From positions 1,165,171 through 1,229,170 of the forward strand of contig NW_008805066.1 of NCBI RefSeq assembly GCF_000004825.1: DNA of 64,000 nucleotides. Reading direction: 5' to 3'. Made by a program: the position numbers and the translations under genes. The notes under the pieces are model-generated. The model ran no database searches and was not told the DNA's origin. It saw nothing but the letters and a program-made list of their open reading frames with translations. This DNA comes from Heterostelium album PN500. Its lineage: Eukaryota > Evosea > Eumycetozoa > Acytosteliales > Acytosteliaceae. Below are positions 50,701 to 63,127 of this stretch, piece by piece. Numbering within the stretch: the first letter of the stretch is position 1; each line of letters starts with the position of its first letter.

Positions 50701-53700
50701 AAATTGAGCTCACTAGGTTCTAGAATGAATTCAATTGTATCTATGTTGACAGGCGAAGGAAACGGACTTGGATTTCTTCCAGTTTCAAAGTTGGTTGTTC
50801 CAGACAAGAACTATTTAGATAACAAGCAGCATCAAAGAGTCTGGGGAGGATGTGGTTTGGTTTTAGCTCCTTTGGAAATCCAATCGACATTCCCTTCCAA
50901 AACAGAAGCACAATCTGCCAGTTTTGCTATCAATATTAAACAATTCACTCATGACAAACTTTGTCAATTGGTACATTTTACTGATGGTTCAATGTCATAC
51001 TCTGCATTTTCATTTAATGTTTGCCAGATAGATCAGTACAATGAAGATATTGATGAAGATGAATTTGAAGAAGATCTTCAAATCAATACTTCTCGACTTG
51101 ATACTTCCATTCTTGCAGAGACTGAAATTCCAATTGATGAAAAGTATCTTATCGATCAACTGACCAAGTACAAACATAAACTATTTGAATTGGATCAGTT
51201 TGGAAATTCATTATTGAATTTGGCTTCTGCAGGAGGTAGATCAACCCTCATCAAACCACTCATTCATTTGATGGGATCCAAGTATTTGGAGCATAAGAAT
51301 ACCTACGGATTGACTCCACTTGCAACCGCTGTTATATCTAATCATTATTCAACTGTTAAAGTTCTTCTTGAATTTGGAGCAGATCCAAATACTGAATCAA
51401 ATAATATGATGTTCCCACTTTTATCATCGGTAAGTTTAATTATTGATATATTTGTGTAATTTCATTTTATCAAAAAAATGAAAAAATTTTGCATAGCTTT
51501 TGAGTACATTTTGCAAAATAAGGTAGAATTCAAAAAAAGCTGTGCAAAAAAAAAAAAACCAACCTATAAAATGAATACCACATTTGAAATTAAAAAGGTA
51601 TGCTAATTAAATTTCTAAAACAGATTTTGGAATGTCATAGTGATATTGCAAATTTACTGGTAAACTATTGTAAGCTTGACAAACAATGGCAAGAAGGTGA
51701 CACTGCTTTACATGTTGCTTTGACTACCGGTCAAATGGATGTTGCGATAAACCTACTTTCCAGAGGTGCATCAACTAATATCGCTCGTAAGAGTGACTTA
51801 TTCACAGTTGTTGAGGTCGTTTCTCAACTAGCTCTGAACGATATTATCAAAGAGATTCCATTAGTTAAAGATCGTTTGTTACCTTCTCAAGGTACAGCGC
51901 TTCATGTTGCTGTAGAGAATAACTCTTTTGAAATAGTACAGTTTCTGTTGAGTCAAGGTTGGTCTGCTTCGATCCAACAATTAAATGGTAATACTCCATT
52001 AATTTTGGCATTGGATAAATGTTATTCAGAGATTGCCAATCTATTACTTTCGCATGGTGGAGATCATTGCAATGTAAATCCATTGCCACCACCCACAAAG
52101 CAAGAAAGAGCACTTCCAACCTTCAAACATACTCAATGTGTTGTCGCAAACCACAGAGTCTATATCAACTCTAAGAAACAAACAGCAACTATGATAGCAA
52201 TTTCCAAGGGTTACACCGACATTGCTTGGAATTTAATATCAATTGGTAAAGAATCATGGAAGCACAAGGATCATGATGGCTACACACTTCTTGATTATAT
52301 CATTCTCTACGGAGAATCATCTCTATTAGAGAAAGTTTTGAATTCCATTGGTAGCTTAAATGTTGATGGATTTTTACCAAACAATAGGCTATCATACCTT
52401 GCATGGGCATTGATGCAAAAGAAGATTGAACTCGCTGATGTTCTCTTGAAAATGGATGCAAAATATATTCACCCAGATCCACAATGGACGATTGGTGCAA
52501 TGGCTGTTCGTTCTAATCATGTAGGATTGCTCTATAAGCTTATTGAACCAACCTTTTCTCTATTCAAGAATGGAACAACATTTGACATTGAAAAATTGGT
52601 TTATGAAAATAGTTTATTGGAGATATCCGCTGAAAACGGCAGTACTGAATGTGCTCAATTATTATTCAATCAAAAGAAATTGAAGAATATTGACACCAAG
52701 TCTATATTGTGCAATTCAAAGGGAACTGAGCTGATGTATTATGCTATCTCTGGACGATCTCAACGACTCATTGAAATTGTACTTAGATGGTATGACGATC
52801 TCAATATCCCACTCAATCAGAATGGTGATTCAATAATCAGCTTGCTGATTTCCACCGAACAACTTTCACTTCTACCTCTTTTCCAGAATCGAGGATTAAA
52901 GTTAAATCACTTTGGAATTGGAGTTGTTGAAAGTGCTGTTCGTTTGGATATGTCTGAATCCATCTATACTTTTATTAAGGAATCCAATCTTGAACTCTTG
53001 AAATCCCAACAAGAACCTCTTGGTCATCTTTTTTATTACAATCTGGGTTTAAGAGCTTACGATAATCAGTCCAAGAAAGTTCTAAAGAAATTTTCAGATG
53101 AAATATCTTTAGCATTCAAACACGTCGATGGTACTTCATCTGATTTCACCATTCTTACAATGAACACTGCAGAACCACTTCTACTTAAACTCATCAATAG
53201 ATATAGTGAAGAGGATATTGAAATGATTTCAAAACTATTCAAAATTCCTAATTTAACTGATGAAACTTTAGTTGAAGCGCTCTACCAAACATTGAAGTTT
53301 GATAATCGTGCACTGCTGTCTCTTTTCCCTCCATTTAATCTATCGAAAAAGTATAAGTTCTTTGAAAACCAAGCACCTATTTCGATCTATCAATTATTCT
53401 CGACATTGAATGCTGTGAATTGCTGGAAACTATTAAAGAACCAACCAAAAGATATAGTTCCTCCAAAGCAAATAGAAAATAATCCTTCAGTTTTGAAGAA
53501 TCTTCAAGAGAATTTAGATCTAAGTGATGATACATTAGTTCTCAACTCGCTCAAGCAACTTAAAGGACTAAACAAGATAACCTTGACTGATAGAAATCTA
53601 CCATTATTACATACGGTATTTTTTAGTGGTTGTCCATTATCATTCAAGTATTGTTTAGAACAAGGTTGTGATCCATTAGCAATTCATTCCCAATTCAATA

Positions 53701-56700
53701 TTCTTTTTACTCTGGCAAGAGATCCTTCGAAACTTGGTCTATTGTTGAGTATTCTTGAGAAGAACTACAATACAGAGCAGTTGGACTATTTATTCAATCA
53801 AAAGATTGAAACAATGGGTATCACAATTTCACATTTTGATTTACTCTTAACTCTCATTCCACCAAATGCACTTAGAGAAGCATTCCAATCTTGTAAAATG
53901 TCATCTGACAATCACTCTAAACTGGTCATCAAGTTTTCCAACACGCTTGGAGTGGTAATTGACGAGGTTCAAATCTGTAAGGAAATGAAAGATCAGAAAA
54001 CAGATAAGAAATCAGTATTCCAACATCTAACATCCTCCAATAGAAAGCTACCAAGAGATAAGAAATTCATTGCTCCTGAATACTTAGTAAAACCTACTCT
54101 CAAAGTCCAGGAATCATTATTACATACTGCGTGTAATGCAGCTCCATCTTTTATTTTGGAATGGTTCCCCTCTGATCTGAAAGAACTTAAGATCCAGGAT
54201 CAAACTGATCTAGTTCAACTTGAGAGAGTATATCATCACTCAGCAATGTTAAATCTGATTAACAGCCGTGATAAAGGAGGTTGCACACCTTTGATGAAAG
54301 CATGCCAGATTGGTGAAAATCAAGTTGTCAAACGTCTACTACAATATGGAGCTGACACCTCTTTGGTAGATAACCAAGGAAACAGTGTATTTATCCATTC
54401 TCTTAGTGATGCAAATCCCAATCCAAACTTGACCTGCAGTATTTTGTTACCATATTCAACATCGACACTATCAATTGCAAACCACCGAGGCATACTTCCA
54501 ATTTCATTTATGGCGGGTCTAGGTCTTTCAAACTTGGTTTCACAGTTGCTTATGAAAGGTGGTTATGTAGATCAAGATGGAAAATACAATCATAAATCAT
54601 TGAATCAATCAGTTTCATAATCAGGTAAAGAATGTTTGAGAACAATCAAGATTCTTTTCGAAAATCTGAGATTATATTCACCTGGAAGCTGCATTCAAAA
54701 GGAACAAGGAATCAATGCAAAAATGTTAGATTCTTTTAGTCCAATCGAATTGGCAGCTCATCAAAATAATTTAAATAATTTGAATACACTCATTGATGAA
54801 TGTGGAATAATTGATGAACCAACCGAATTTAAATTTGGTGATCATGGTACTCCACTAGACATTGGTATCCTCAACAACTCAAAGATTTTAATTGATTCTT
54901 TCATTAAGAGTCCTGACGATTCAAATGTTCGTTGGACTAAAGTGGTAGCATCAGATAATCCAAAGAATTTGGTATTGTTGGAGAATCAAACAGAACTCTA
55001 TGGTATCGTTCCAAATCTCAAATTCAATGCACTTCACATTGCTGCATATTACAATTGTCATAATATTACCGAATACCTCTATCAAATCGGTATAAATGTT
55101 AATGAAGTTTGTGGAATTGATTCCATGACCCCCATTCAGCTTGCATCTAATTATAACAAACCCCTATTCATCAAGAGTTTGGTCAATGCCATTAGAAGTA
55201 TTTCGGTGGACAATGAATATGTCGACTCGCTACTAAGACCTAGTGGTGTTTCAGGTGGAAGAAATGCACTACAAATTTCAATGTTTAAAGACAACTTTAT
55301 TTCCTCGTATATTTTGATGCAAGCATCATCAGATGTTTCAGAAGGTCAACCGTCCATCCAACTTCTCAAATTCTTCAAAGCAAATCCACATTCAATTGCT
55401 TGGTCAAGAATCGAAAATACACTCCAATATCTAATTATTTTTGGTGATAACTCTTTATTCCAACTTTCTTCTGAAGAATTGAATATGTACCAAGCCACCC
55501 AATTTAATTCATTTTATAATTTGGCATCGAGTATCAAATGGAGTGATAGACTTTCTTATCAAAGTAAATTCAATAGAGCCCTTCATTTTGGATTTACAGA
55601 GTCTCAATCAAAAGATATCTTAAATTCAGACTGGTTAGCTCCATTCACAACAATCCCACCCAAACCAATCAATGATTCAGAGTGCTCAGATATTCTTCAG
55701 CGGCAAAGTATTCAAGTTACAAGTCACCATTATGAGTTCTTGAAATCAATCTTGAGTGAAAAGTCATTATCGAGGTTGAATGAATTTAGAAACAATGAAC
55801 AATTGGAGAGATATTTTATTTGTTTGCAAACAATGTATGAACATCCCCAGAGAACAAATTTAATTCAATTATTCGATAAAGTTTTTGGAAGACAATGGCC
55901 ACTTGATATGCTCTTCAAAACAACAACTTTTACAGAAGTCGTGATTGAAATCATCAGTACCAATAATACTGCATTGTGGAATTGGTTCATCAACCACTTT
56001 ACATTAAGATTAATATCATCGATCGATGAAAAATCTATAAATTTGGCAATTTTTAGAATGAAAAAATTCATTAATCTTTTGTTGCACACCAAGAATAAGA
56101 TTCGATCACTTGATCACCTTTCTTATCCTCCCACTGATCTTCAGCTTTCATTCCAAAGTGATACTGGAATTGCCAATATGGAATTGGCAATTAAATCTCT
56201 CAGTATTCAAGATAATCTAAGATTTATTCAAGCATCACTACTTCACAACCTTCCAAAGAACAGAGAATATATTGAATACTGCATCGGTCAAGCTCAGATT
56301 GATTCACTTTTAGTTTGTAGACAAGTGTTTGAAGTCTCCCATTTATCAGCATATAGTAAAAACAACATTGAAAAACAAACACTTCAACTCCCATCAACAT
56401 GTGGTTTGGCAATCAACTCAACATTCAAAGGCTTATTAGGATGTGTATTGGTTCCAGTACATGCAACATTTATGAATAACTTTATTACCAATATTAGAAT
56501 TATTCAAATGTTTGACAATATTTCCGTTCCAGTTGGTTGTAAGCTAGCACTCATCCAATACTTTATTACTGTACTTGCACATCATAAATTTAATATTATC
56601 TCGAGAAGTGATATACTTGACTCTTCAAGAGTAGAGTGGGCTAGGGAAATGCAAAAGATCATTTCTTTAGTTCCTCAGCTTTTAAAATCGATTGGAGTTA

Positions 56701-59297
56701 CATATTTTTCAAAGCTTGTCAAACTTGTAGAGAACAATCACACATCATTTAATCTCATGTCAGAGAAATCATCTTCACTTAGACCTTTCATTGATTTGAC
56801 CGACAATATTCTATCGTCATGGGCAGAGAATATTCCAAAATCTAAAATATTGAACGCCAACACCTATGAATCATTGAGATCAATATTTAGGGAAGAGCAA
56901 GATAAAATAATCAAAGCCAAGATTAATCAGAAATCTTTTGTTGAAGTTATCAAGAATTTTAAAGCACCTCTAAACATGAATCCTCTTCCAAACCAACATC
57001 TTGCTCTCCTTGAAAAGATCTACACTGAGGTCGAAAAGAATCAAGAGAAACACAGAAACCTCTCACAACAACAATTGATTAACATTTGTATTGAATCATC
57101 AAATCAATTGAAATTTGATAATTCAAAACAATTATTCAATCTTAAGAATGTCAAATCATCTGTAGAAATCTTGTCTGCACTTAGATGGTTGATTTATCTC
57201 AGCTTTGGAATATATCCATATTCGACCCAAATGTGCACTGTCATTGGTTTATTGTTATGTAGAGATGGTAATTCAGATTTAGGTGGTAGAATTGCTCAAG
57301 TTTTGACTGGGGAAGGTAAATCAACAATAGTTACCCTTTTAACATCATATTGTGGTTTGCTTGGAAAGCAGATTGATGTTATCACCACCTCTGAGTATTT
57401 AGCATATCGAGATTTCATCAAATATGAATCATTCTATCAACTGATTGGAATTTCATGCTCTCAGATCACTGGTCAACTACCACCAGAATCAGCATTCAAT
57501 GCGCAAATTTTGTTTGGTACTAATACAAATTATGAATTTGCTCTACTTAGAGATGAACTCTATGGTTCCAAGAATTTGTTCACAGATGGAAAACCACGTC
57601 TCAAAGAGATTGTCATTGTTGATGAAGTTGATAGTTTATTTATTGACTCTGCATTCAACTCAGCAAGAATGGCTATACCATCTCAAGAACACCATGGTTT
57701 CATCTATCAACCAATTTCAAACTATGTTAAACAACACTTGATCTCTTGGGTGGTTGTTGATGAAAACGAGAATGATGAAGAAAAAGAAAAACAAATCTCT
57801 CAGAGTGTCAAAGATTCCCATATCAAAGAAGGAAGAGAGATTTTGAAGAAATCAGTGCAAGAGCTTCCTTATGACGAAAAAACCAAATCACACACTCTTG
57901 AATGGGTTCAATCAATGAGTGACCAAAGAATTAAATTAATCTTGTCATGTGCAATCCAATCGTTCTTCCTGAAAGAGGGTATTGACTATGTAATTACTCA
58001 AACTAATGAACATGGTCAAAACTTAGGAAATTCCACAGTGGTGATTGTTGATAAAGATAACACTGGAAGACTGATGATTGGTTCAAGATATTCTGATGGT
58101 CTTCATGAATTCATTGAAGTCAAACATAATCTTCTTCCAGAGAGAGATAGCTTAACTGCAGCTGCCATTTCTCATCCATCGTTCTTTAGCATGTATGATA
58201 CTATTTTTGGTCTAACTGGAACTTGTGGCGAAGAACAAGAGAGAGAAGAATTGAAATCAATCTACAATGTTGATACCTTCGATGTGCCAAGTTATCTTCC
58301 ATCAAAGAGAGTAAAACTTCAATCATTGAAATTCGATGACAACGAAGAATACCAAAAGAGAGTCATCCAAGAAATCAAGGAGAATCTCTCACTATCTCGA
58401 CCAGTTTTACTATTGTTGTCAACCATTAATGATTCTCAAACCTTTACTGAACTACTTAAAAATGAAGAAGGAGTTCATAGAATTCAAACATTGAATGAAA
58501 TGCAAATGGAAAATGAGGAAGTAATTATTACAAGAGCTGGCGAACCTCGAACTCTTACCATCGCCACCAACACAGCAGGTCGTGGTACTGATATAAAGTT
58601 AACAAGAGAATCGTTGTCTGCTGGTGGAATTCATGTGATCTTTGGATTTTATCCATCAAACATTCGTGTTGAAAATCAAGGCTTAGGAAGAGCAGGTAGA
58701 CAAGGTCAACCTGGTTCATGTCGTATCATTATCTCTAAAGAAGATATTGCAAAATCTAGTCTAGGTAATATGCTAAAATCATTTGAAGATTTCGACCATT
58801 TCCGATCTTTGAAATGCATTTTAGTTTCTGGTTCTCGTCTCCAAAGAAGTAAAATTGACCAATTGCAATATAAATTATTAGAAAAATTCTTTTCATTGAT
58901 GAAACTCATTAGAACCTCATGTACTGTTGAAAATCTATCGACCCTTATCCAATCGGTTAAAAGTAAATCGACCTCTAAATGTAACTGCAATAATCAAGAG
59001 CAACTTAGGAGATTCACAGAGTCGTTGGCATACCAAAATCTCATTGAAGGTACATATAAACTTGATATCAACAATCATTCATCTGTGGAAACATTCGCAA
59101 TTCGTCTATCAACTGCCATTAAAGAATTTTACTTACAAGATTGGTCAGAAATATTTACATCTCACTTTAACATTTCCAATCACGATGAAACAGTTTATCA
59201 ATTTGATTTATGGTGGCTCCTATCTGGTGCATCGTGCATTGAAGAAAATATCGATGATCATATTGTATCAATTTTATTAACATTACAACAGAAATAA
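47712..59297 (+). CDS. Giant HNH-nuclease / ankyrin / SecA-ATPase protein (interrupted by one in-frame TAA)
   Basis: Five exons: 47712-47770, 47838-47909, 47971-50299, 50371-51429 and 51624-59297, about 3,730 codons. An HNH/Endo-VII-type nuclease domain lies at residues ~65-140: C69, the C-H-H centre at 101-103 (HCHHINSK), D116/N119 (DPRNLLLV) and H128/H135. A helical region (~290-1060) includes HPAYHNTLVGKVILILDYYM. Ankyrin-like repeats run from ~1090 to ~2230 (GDTALHVALTTGQMDVAINL; GCTPLMKACQIGENQVVKRL). The C-terminal ~700 residues are a SecA-type motor: Walker A TGEGKST ~3068, FGTNTNYEFALLRDEL, Walker B VDEVDS ~3172, LTGTCGEE ~3370, ATNTAGRGTDIKL ~3487 and GRAGRQGQPGS ~3528. A TAA at 54618-54620 (codon 2172) splits it. 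Introns exclude bacterial contamination. SecA drives protein export in bacteria; the job here is unknown. Confidence 0.8.
51430..51623 (+). other. Long fourth intron of the giant gene
   Basis: A GTAAGT donor at 51430 and an AAACAG acceptor at 51621-51623 bound a 194-base intron, about three times the usual size here. It contains an imperfect inverted repeat (TTTTGCATAGCTTTT near 51487 and AAAAGCTGTGCAAAA near 51535) that could fold into a stem and bring the splice sites closer. Confidence 0.65.
54618..54620 (+). other. In-frame TAA inside the giant gene
   Basis: The 1,000-codon frame before it and the 1,550-codon frame after it are the same frame, with only this stop between. A 63-base removal from 54562 (GTTATG) to 54624 (AATCAG) or a 66-base removal from 54559 would delete the stop and keep the frame, but both donors are weak. 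Otherwise the stop is a real nonsense codon, a readthrough site or an assembly error. Confidence 0.8.
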
Positions 59298-60067
59298 ATT
59301 AGTTTTTTTACACAAAAAAATTTGCTTTGTTTTATCTTTATTAGTATTGAATAGATTGATGGTTTGGTGTCATTAAGCATAGATGAATCGATGTTGGTTG
59401 ATTGGTTGAATGAGTGAATAGGTGGATGGTTTTTAAATGATTAAATGATTTAGATTATTAAATGAATATGGTCATCTACTTCAAATGGTGCAGCATCACC
59501 AAACTTTCTTGAAATCTAAATTAACTGTACATATCAGTTCTATTTTATTATGATCAATATTAATATTTCATCAACAGATTGATATTATTGTTGTTGTTTG
59601 TTATTATTTAAAAGGTTGAAACTTTGATTAATAGCACATCTTTATCATATGTAATTAACAACAATGAAACTAAACAACAATTAAAATATAAAATAATACT
59701 TTTGATGTTCAGTGTTTATGATCAACAAATTGTTTTTTTTTTTTTTTTTTTTTACTTTCATTTTAAATCTTAAGATATCGTTATCAATAGTAATAATAAT
59801 ATCAATATTTATTTATTTTATAATTTTAAAAGATGTTACAGCTTTAGAATATAATAAATTATAAGAAAGTAATGAGTTATAAGATTCAATTCAAATGTAA
59901 GCTCAGTCAATGTTTTACAATATAATAGTGCACACTCACTCTTCAAGTTTACTTATTTATTTTTCCAAAAGATACATATTGAAGAGTATTAAACTAATAT
60001 TGATAATAATGTCATTCTTATAAGACTAAACTTAGCTAAAAAACTAATATTAATTTATTAATACAGA
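59298..60067. other. Intergenic region with first copy of a 410-bp repeat
   Basis: After the giant gene's stop there is A/T-rich DNA, then the repeat at 59655-60066. No ORF of note. Confidence 0.6.
59655..60066. repeat. Direct repeat R, copy 1
   Basis: Matches 62718-63127. Near-identical blocks (TTAACAACAATGAAACTAAA..., a long T run, GATGTTACAGCTTTAGAATA...) alternate with short diverged stretches. It ends at a CAG that looks like a splice acceptor in both copies, so it may contain a promoter and intron rather than a mobile element. Terminal inverted repeats were not seen. Confidence 0.85.
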
Positions 60068-60800
60068 ATATGCAACACGTTAGATTAGATATTGTTTGTT
60101 GACAGCAGATGTCAATATATACGGCGAGTGGTGGTTGCTTGGAGACCGGACATGCTATACATATCCAAGAAGTTTGTTCTTAATGCAATGAGGTATGTAA
60201 ATTAAAATTTTATAAATTTGTAAATACTGCTTATTATCTAATATACCATCATTTAGATAAGCAAGTTAATTTATATATTTAGATTTCTACTGCATTGGAT
60301 ACCAAAAGTGGAAGAAGACGCAAAGAGGAAGAACAATTTAGTTGAAACAGCACCACAAGTAGCATCATTAATAGAGCCTTGCAAAATAGCTGAACAAATA
60401 TCAAATGATTGTCTATGGTGCAATAGGATGAAGATTAGAGATGAAATGAATACAAGTTAGGTTAATTCATTGAAAATCATCAAGAGACTCCAATCAAATA
60501 GATTAAGAGTAAGTTAAAAATGTAAATTATATTGATCAATAGAATATTACTTATCATTATTATTTAGTAACAATTAGATTGACTATACTTTCGAGGTACT
60601 TGTATCGAGGCTTCTGAAAAATACAACAATATTGGTGGTCAACTGTTTGGATTCAATCATGACAAGGATTAACGTGATTAAAGATACTATCAGAGTGAAA
60701 TCACTTTTGTTGCGAACAAGACAAAACCAGCGCAACCCGTTTTACCATGTCAACAAGAATGTATTCCAATTCTACCGCCTACATTCACTATCATATTAAT
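60068..60800 (+). pseudogene. Broken multi-exon gene of unknown family, copy 1
   Basis: A coding-like exon ends at 60192 (VVVAWRPDMLYISKKFVLNA, then MR). It is joined through a GTATGT...TTTAG intron (60193-60282) in frame to FLLHWIPKVEEDAKRKNNLV, ETAPQVASLIEPCKIAEQIS and NDCLWCNRMKIRDEMNTS, followed by an in-frame TAG near 60458. The same frame then continues (VNSLKIIKRLQSNRLR) to a GTAAGT donor, and the next exon (~60589) reads IDYTFEVLVSRLLKNTTILV and MTRINVIKDTIRVK to a stop near 60800. Correct splice phases show a former or actual gene; the TAG breaks it. I do not recognise the family. There is no convincing start codon upstream. Confidence 0.55.
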
Positions 60801-62717
60801 ATCGTTTCAACACCAAAAAGCCAGACCTAAGAACATAGGATAGATATCACTGAGGTATGTTAATTTAATTATTAGCTCTATATAGATTATATTTTCAATA
60901 AAAATGATAAATCAATATACTATAGATATTGATCTTAATATTAAACCAATAATAAAATTGGAGTTGCCGATGCTCTTACAAACTTTCAATCAACAGCATG
61001 TAACAAGCAATAACAAGTTCGAAGTATGATGATTGAGCAACAACAACAACAACAGCTCTTTCTCACGTTTCGATCTTTATACAATACAAAAGTATCCACA
61101 ACAAACACACCCAGTATTAAAGGAACGAACTGTTGTTACAATTAAAATCATACTTCAACAACATCAACTCAAGTTCTTTAACGACAATTACTATCTAAAC
61201 AACATAGATGTTGGCGATAATGATCAATACAAACATACGTTCAACAACTCTACTTTCTCAAATAAAAATAAAAAAAACTTATTTAGATAGATTATATATA
61301 ATTATTTATTTGAATTGTAATTCTCGTTGTTTAAATTGTTATTATTACTATTGAATAGTTTGATAGGTGAAATTGATTGGTGTGTTCTTCAAAATATCGG
61401 ATGAAGTGTGAATTGATTATAAATTGTATATTCTTAATATGTTGATCCGATACATCTTTCTAATGATCTGTAAGTCTCTTAACCGATTTCTTATCACTCT
61501 GTTGGTTCGATAGGTGTGATCACCACTTTCATTGTCAATTGATATGACACCTCCAATTGAGTTGCATTATATCCATAGATTGCTATTATTGTTGTTGACT
61601 TTGTTTTTTGAAACTATGATTAATTAGTTCAAGAAAAATAAATGTAGCTTCTGCATTAATGTTTTCTCTCTCTCTTTCACCATGAGTTCATCGATTCTCT
61701 TGTTAGCAATAGTGGTTAGTTAGTTAGTTATTCATTTATAATAAATAAATAATTTTAACAAAACATACCAAATAATAGCAGAGGTGTTCAATGCTTCTTA
61801 TTTGAGGTTTGAAAAGTAGATAGTAGAGCAATAGAATCACTGTCCAGAGTTTCTACAATGATTTAATCGATTAATTGTCGCCAAACTGTCATCTCTGGAC
61901 CAGAAAAAGATTGTATTCGTGCAAACAACAAGATCCGATAGGTTTTTCAAGCACAGTTAGTGTGGTCAGTGGAGCAGATGTCTTATTCAAAGATCCCCCC
62001 AAAAGAATTCAAAAATGTCTTGAATATTTGTTTGTATGATTACCATATTATTGATCTATCATTAAGTTTAAAAATATTAGTAAATCAATTAATAAATGAT
62101 AGTATAGTATTTAATTTATTGAAATTTTATGAATAAATGATAGTGTAGTATAGGACTTATAAATAAAAAAATAAATATATGTCTATGAACGGGAAGCTAA
62201 TGAATGATTGATTAAACGAATTATATAAATAATGAATAAAATGAGCTATTTGAATTGAGAATCAACTTACCATTGTAGATCAAGTGTGAATAATCGTGAT
62301 GAACATTCAGTAGCTTGAAATCATTAATGTATAGGTTTGTATAATCAAAGTATAAGTTCCTCTGTTATGTTATTCTTAATAATTGGGTAATTTATGATTC
62401 ATCGATAGTTGATATAATTTCTATTTTTAATTTAATTATTATACATGATTATTTTGTTGGTGTGAATTTATATGTTAAAGTTAAATATTTGATAATCCAA
62501 TTTGTATGAATCATTATTAATATTGTATTGTGTCTATGAACAAGTTAAATCGATATAATATTGAATAAAAAACAGTAAAGATAGAGTGTAGATTAAATAA
62601 GAACCTTTAAATTATCTTTACAAGAGTTTGCATGATAATAGAGGTAAATATAAAATATGCTAATTTTTGTTTAATAAAGCTATAGTTATAATTAAAATAA
62701 TAAATGATTGTAAGTTG
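60801..62717. other. Gene-poor region with scattered coding-like scraps
   Basis: The 85-codon frame at 61033-61290 lacks an ATG and is Asn/Gln-rich. A minus-strand stretch around 61480-61560 (SIDNESGDHTYRTNRVIRNR) and a plus-strand stretch around 61867-61957 (RLIVAKLSSLDQKKIVFVQT) look like short remnants of genes, each closed by stops. No intact gene, tRNA or CRISPR was seen. Confidence 0.45.
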
Positions 62718-63127
62718 TTAACAACAATGAAACTAAACAACAATTAAAATAATAAAATAATACTTTTGATGTTCAGTGATTATGATCAACAAATTGTTTT
62801 TTTTTTTTTTTTTTTTTTTTCTTTCAATTTTAGATCTTAAGATATCGTAATCAATAGTAATAATAATATCAATATTTATTTATTTTATAATTTTAAAAGA
62901 TGTTACAGCTTTAGAATATAGTAATTATATAAGAAAGTAATGAGTTATAAGATTCAATTCAAATGTAAGCTCATTCAATGATTTCAGTATTATAAGTCTA
63001 TTATATTGTTGCCAACTTTACTTTTGTTCTAAAAAGATACATATTGAAGAGTAATATTGAGATAATGATCATTCCTATAATGCTAAACTAAACTAACAAA
63101 CTAATTTTAATTTATTAATATATACAG
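62718..63127. repeat. Direct repeat R, copy 2
   Basis: Partner of 59655-60066, same orientation, about 3.06 kb downstream, with a slightly longer T run and a few small indels. Confidence 0.85.

Noticed and set aside
47712-59297. SecA-like sequence as bacterial contamination
   Set aside because: The reading frame is interrupted by four spliceosomal introns with correct GT...AG ends and phases, has dictyostelid base composition and lies between ordinary dictyostelid genes.
59730-59755. Long T run as a terminator or telomere-like tract
   Set aside because: Homopolymer runs are common in this genome, and this one is part of a duplicated block at 62798.
61033-61290. 85-codon Asn/Gln-rich ORF as a gene
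   Set aside because: It has no in-frame ATG at its start, is low complexity and lies in a region of gene remnants.
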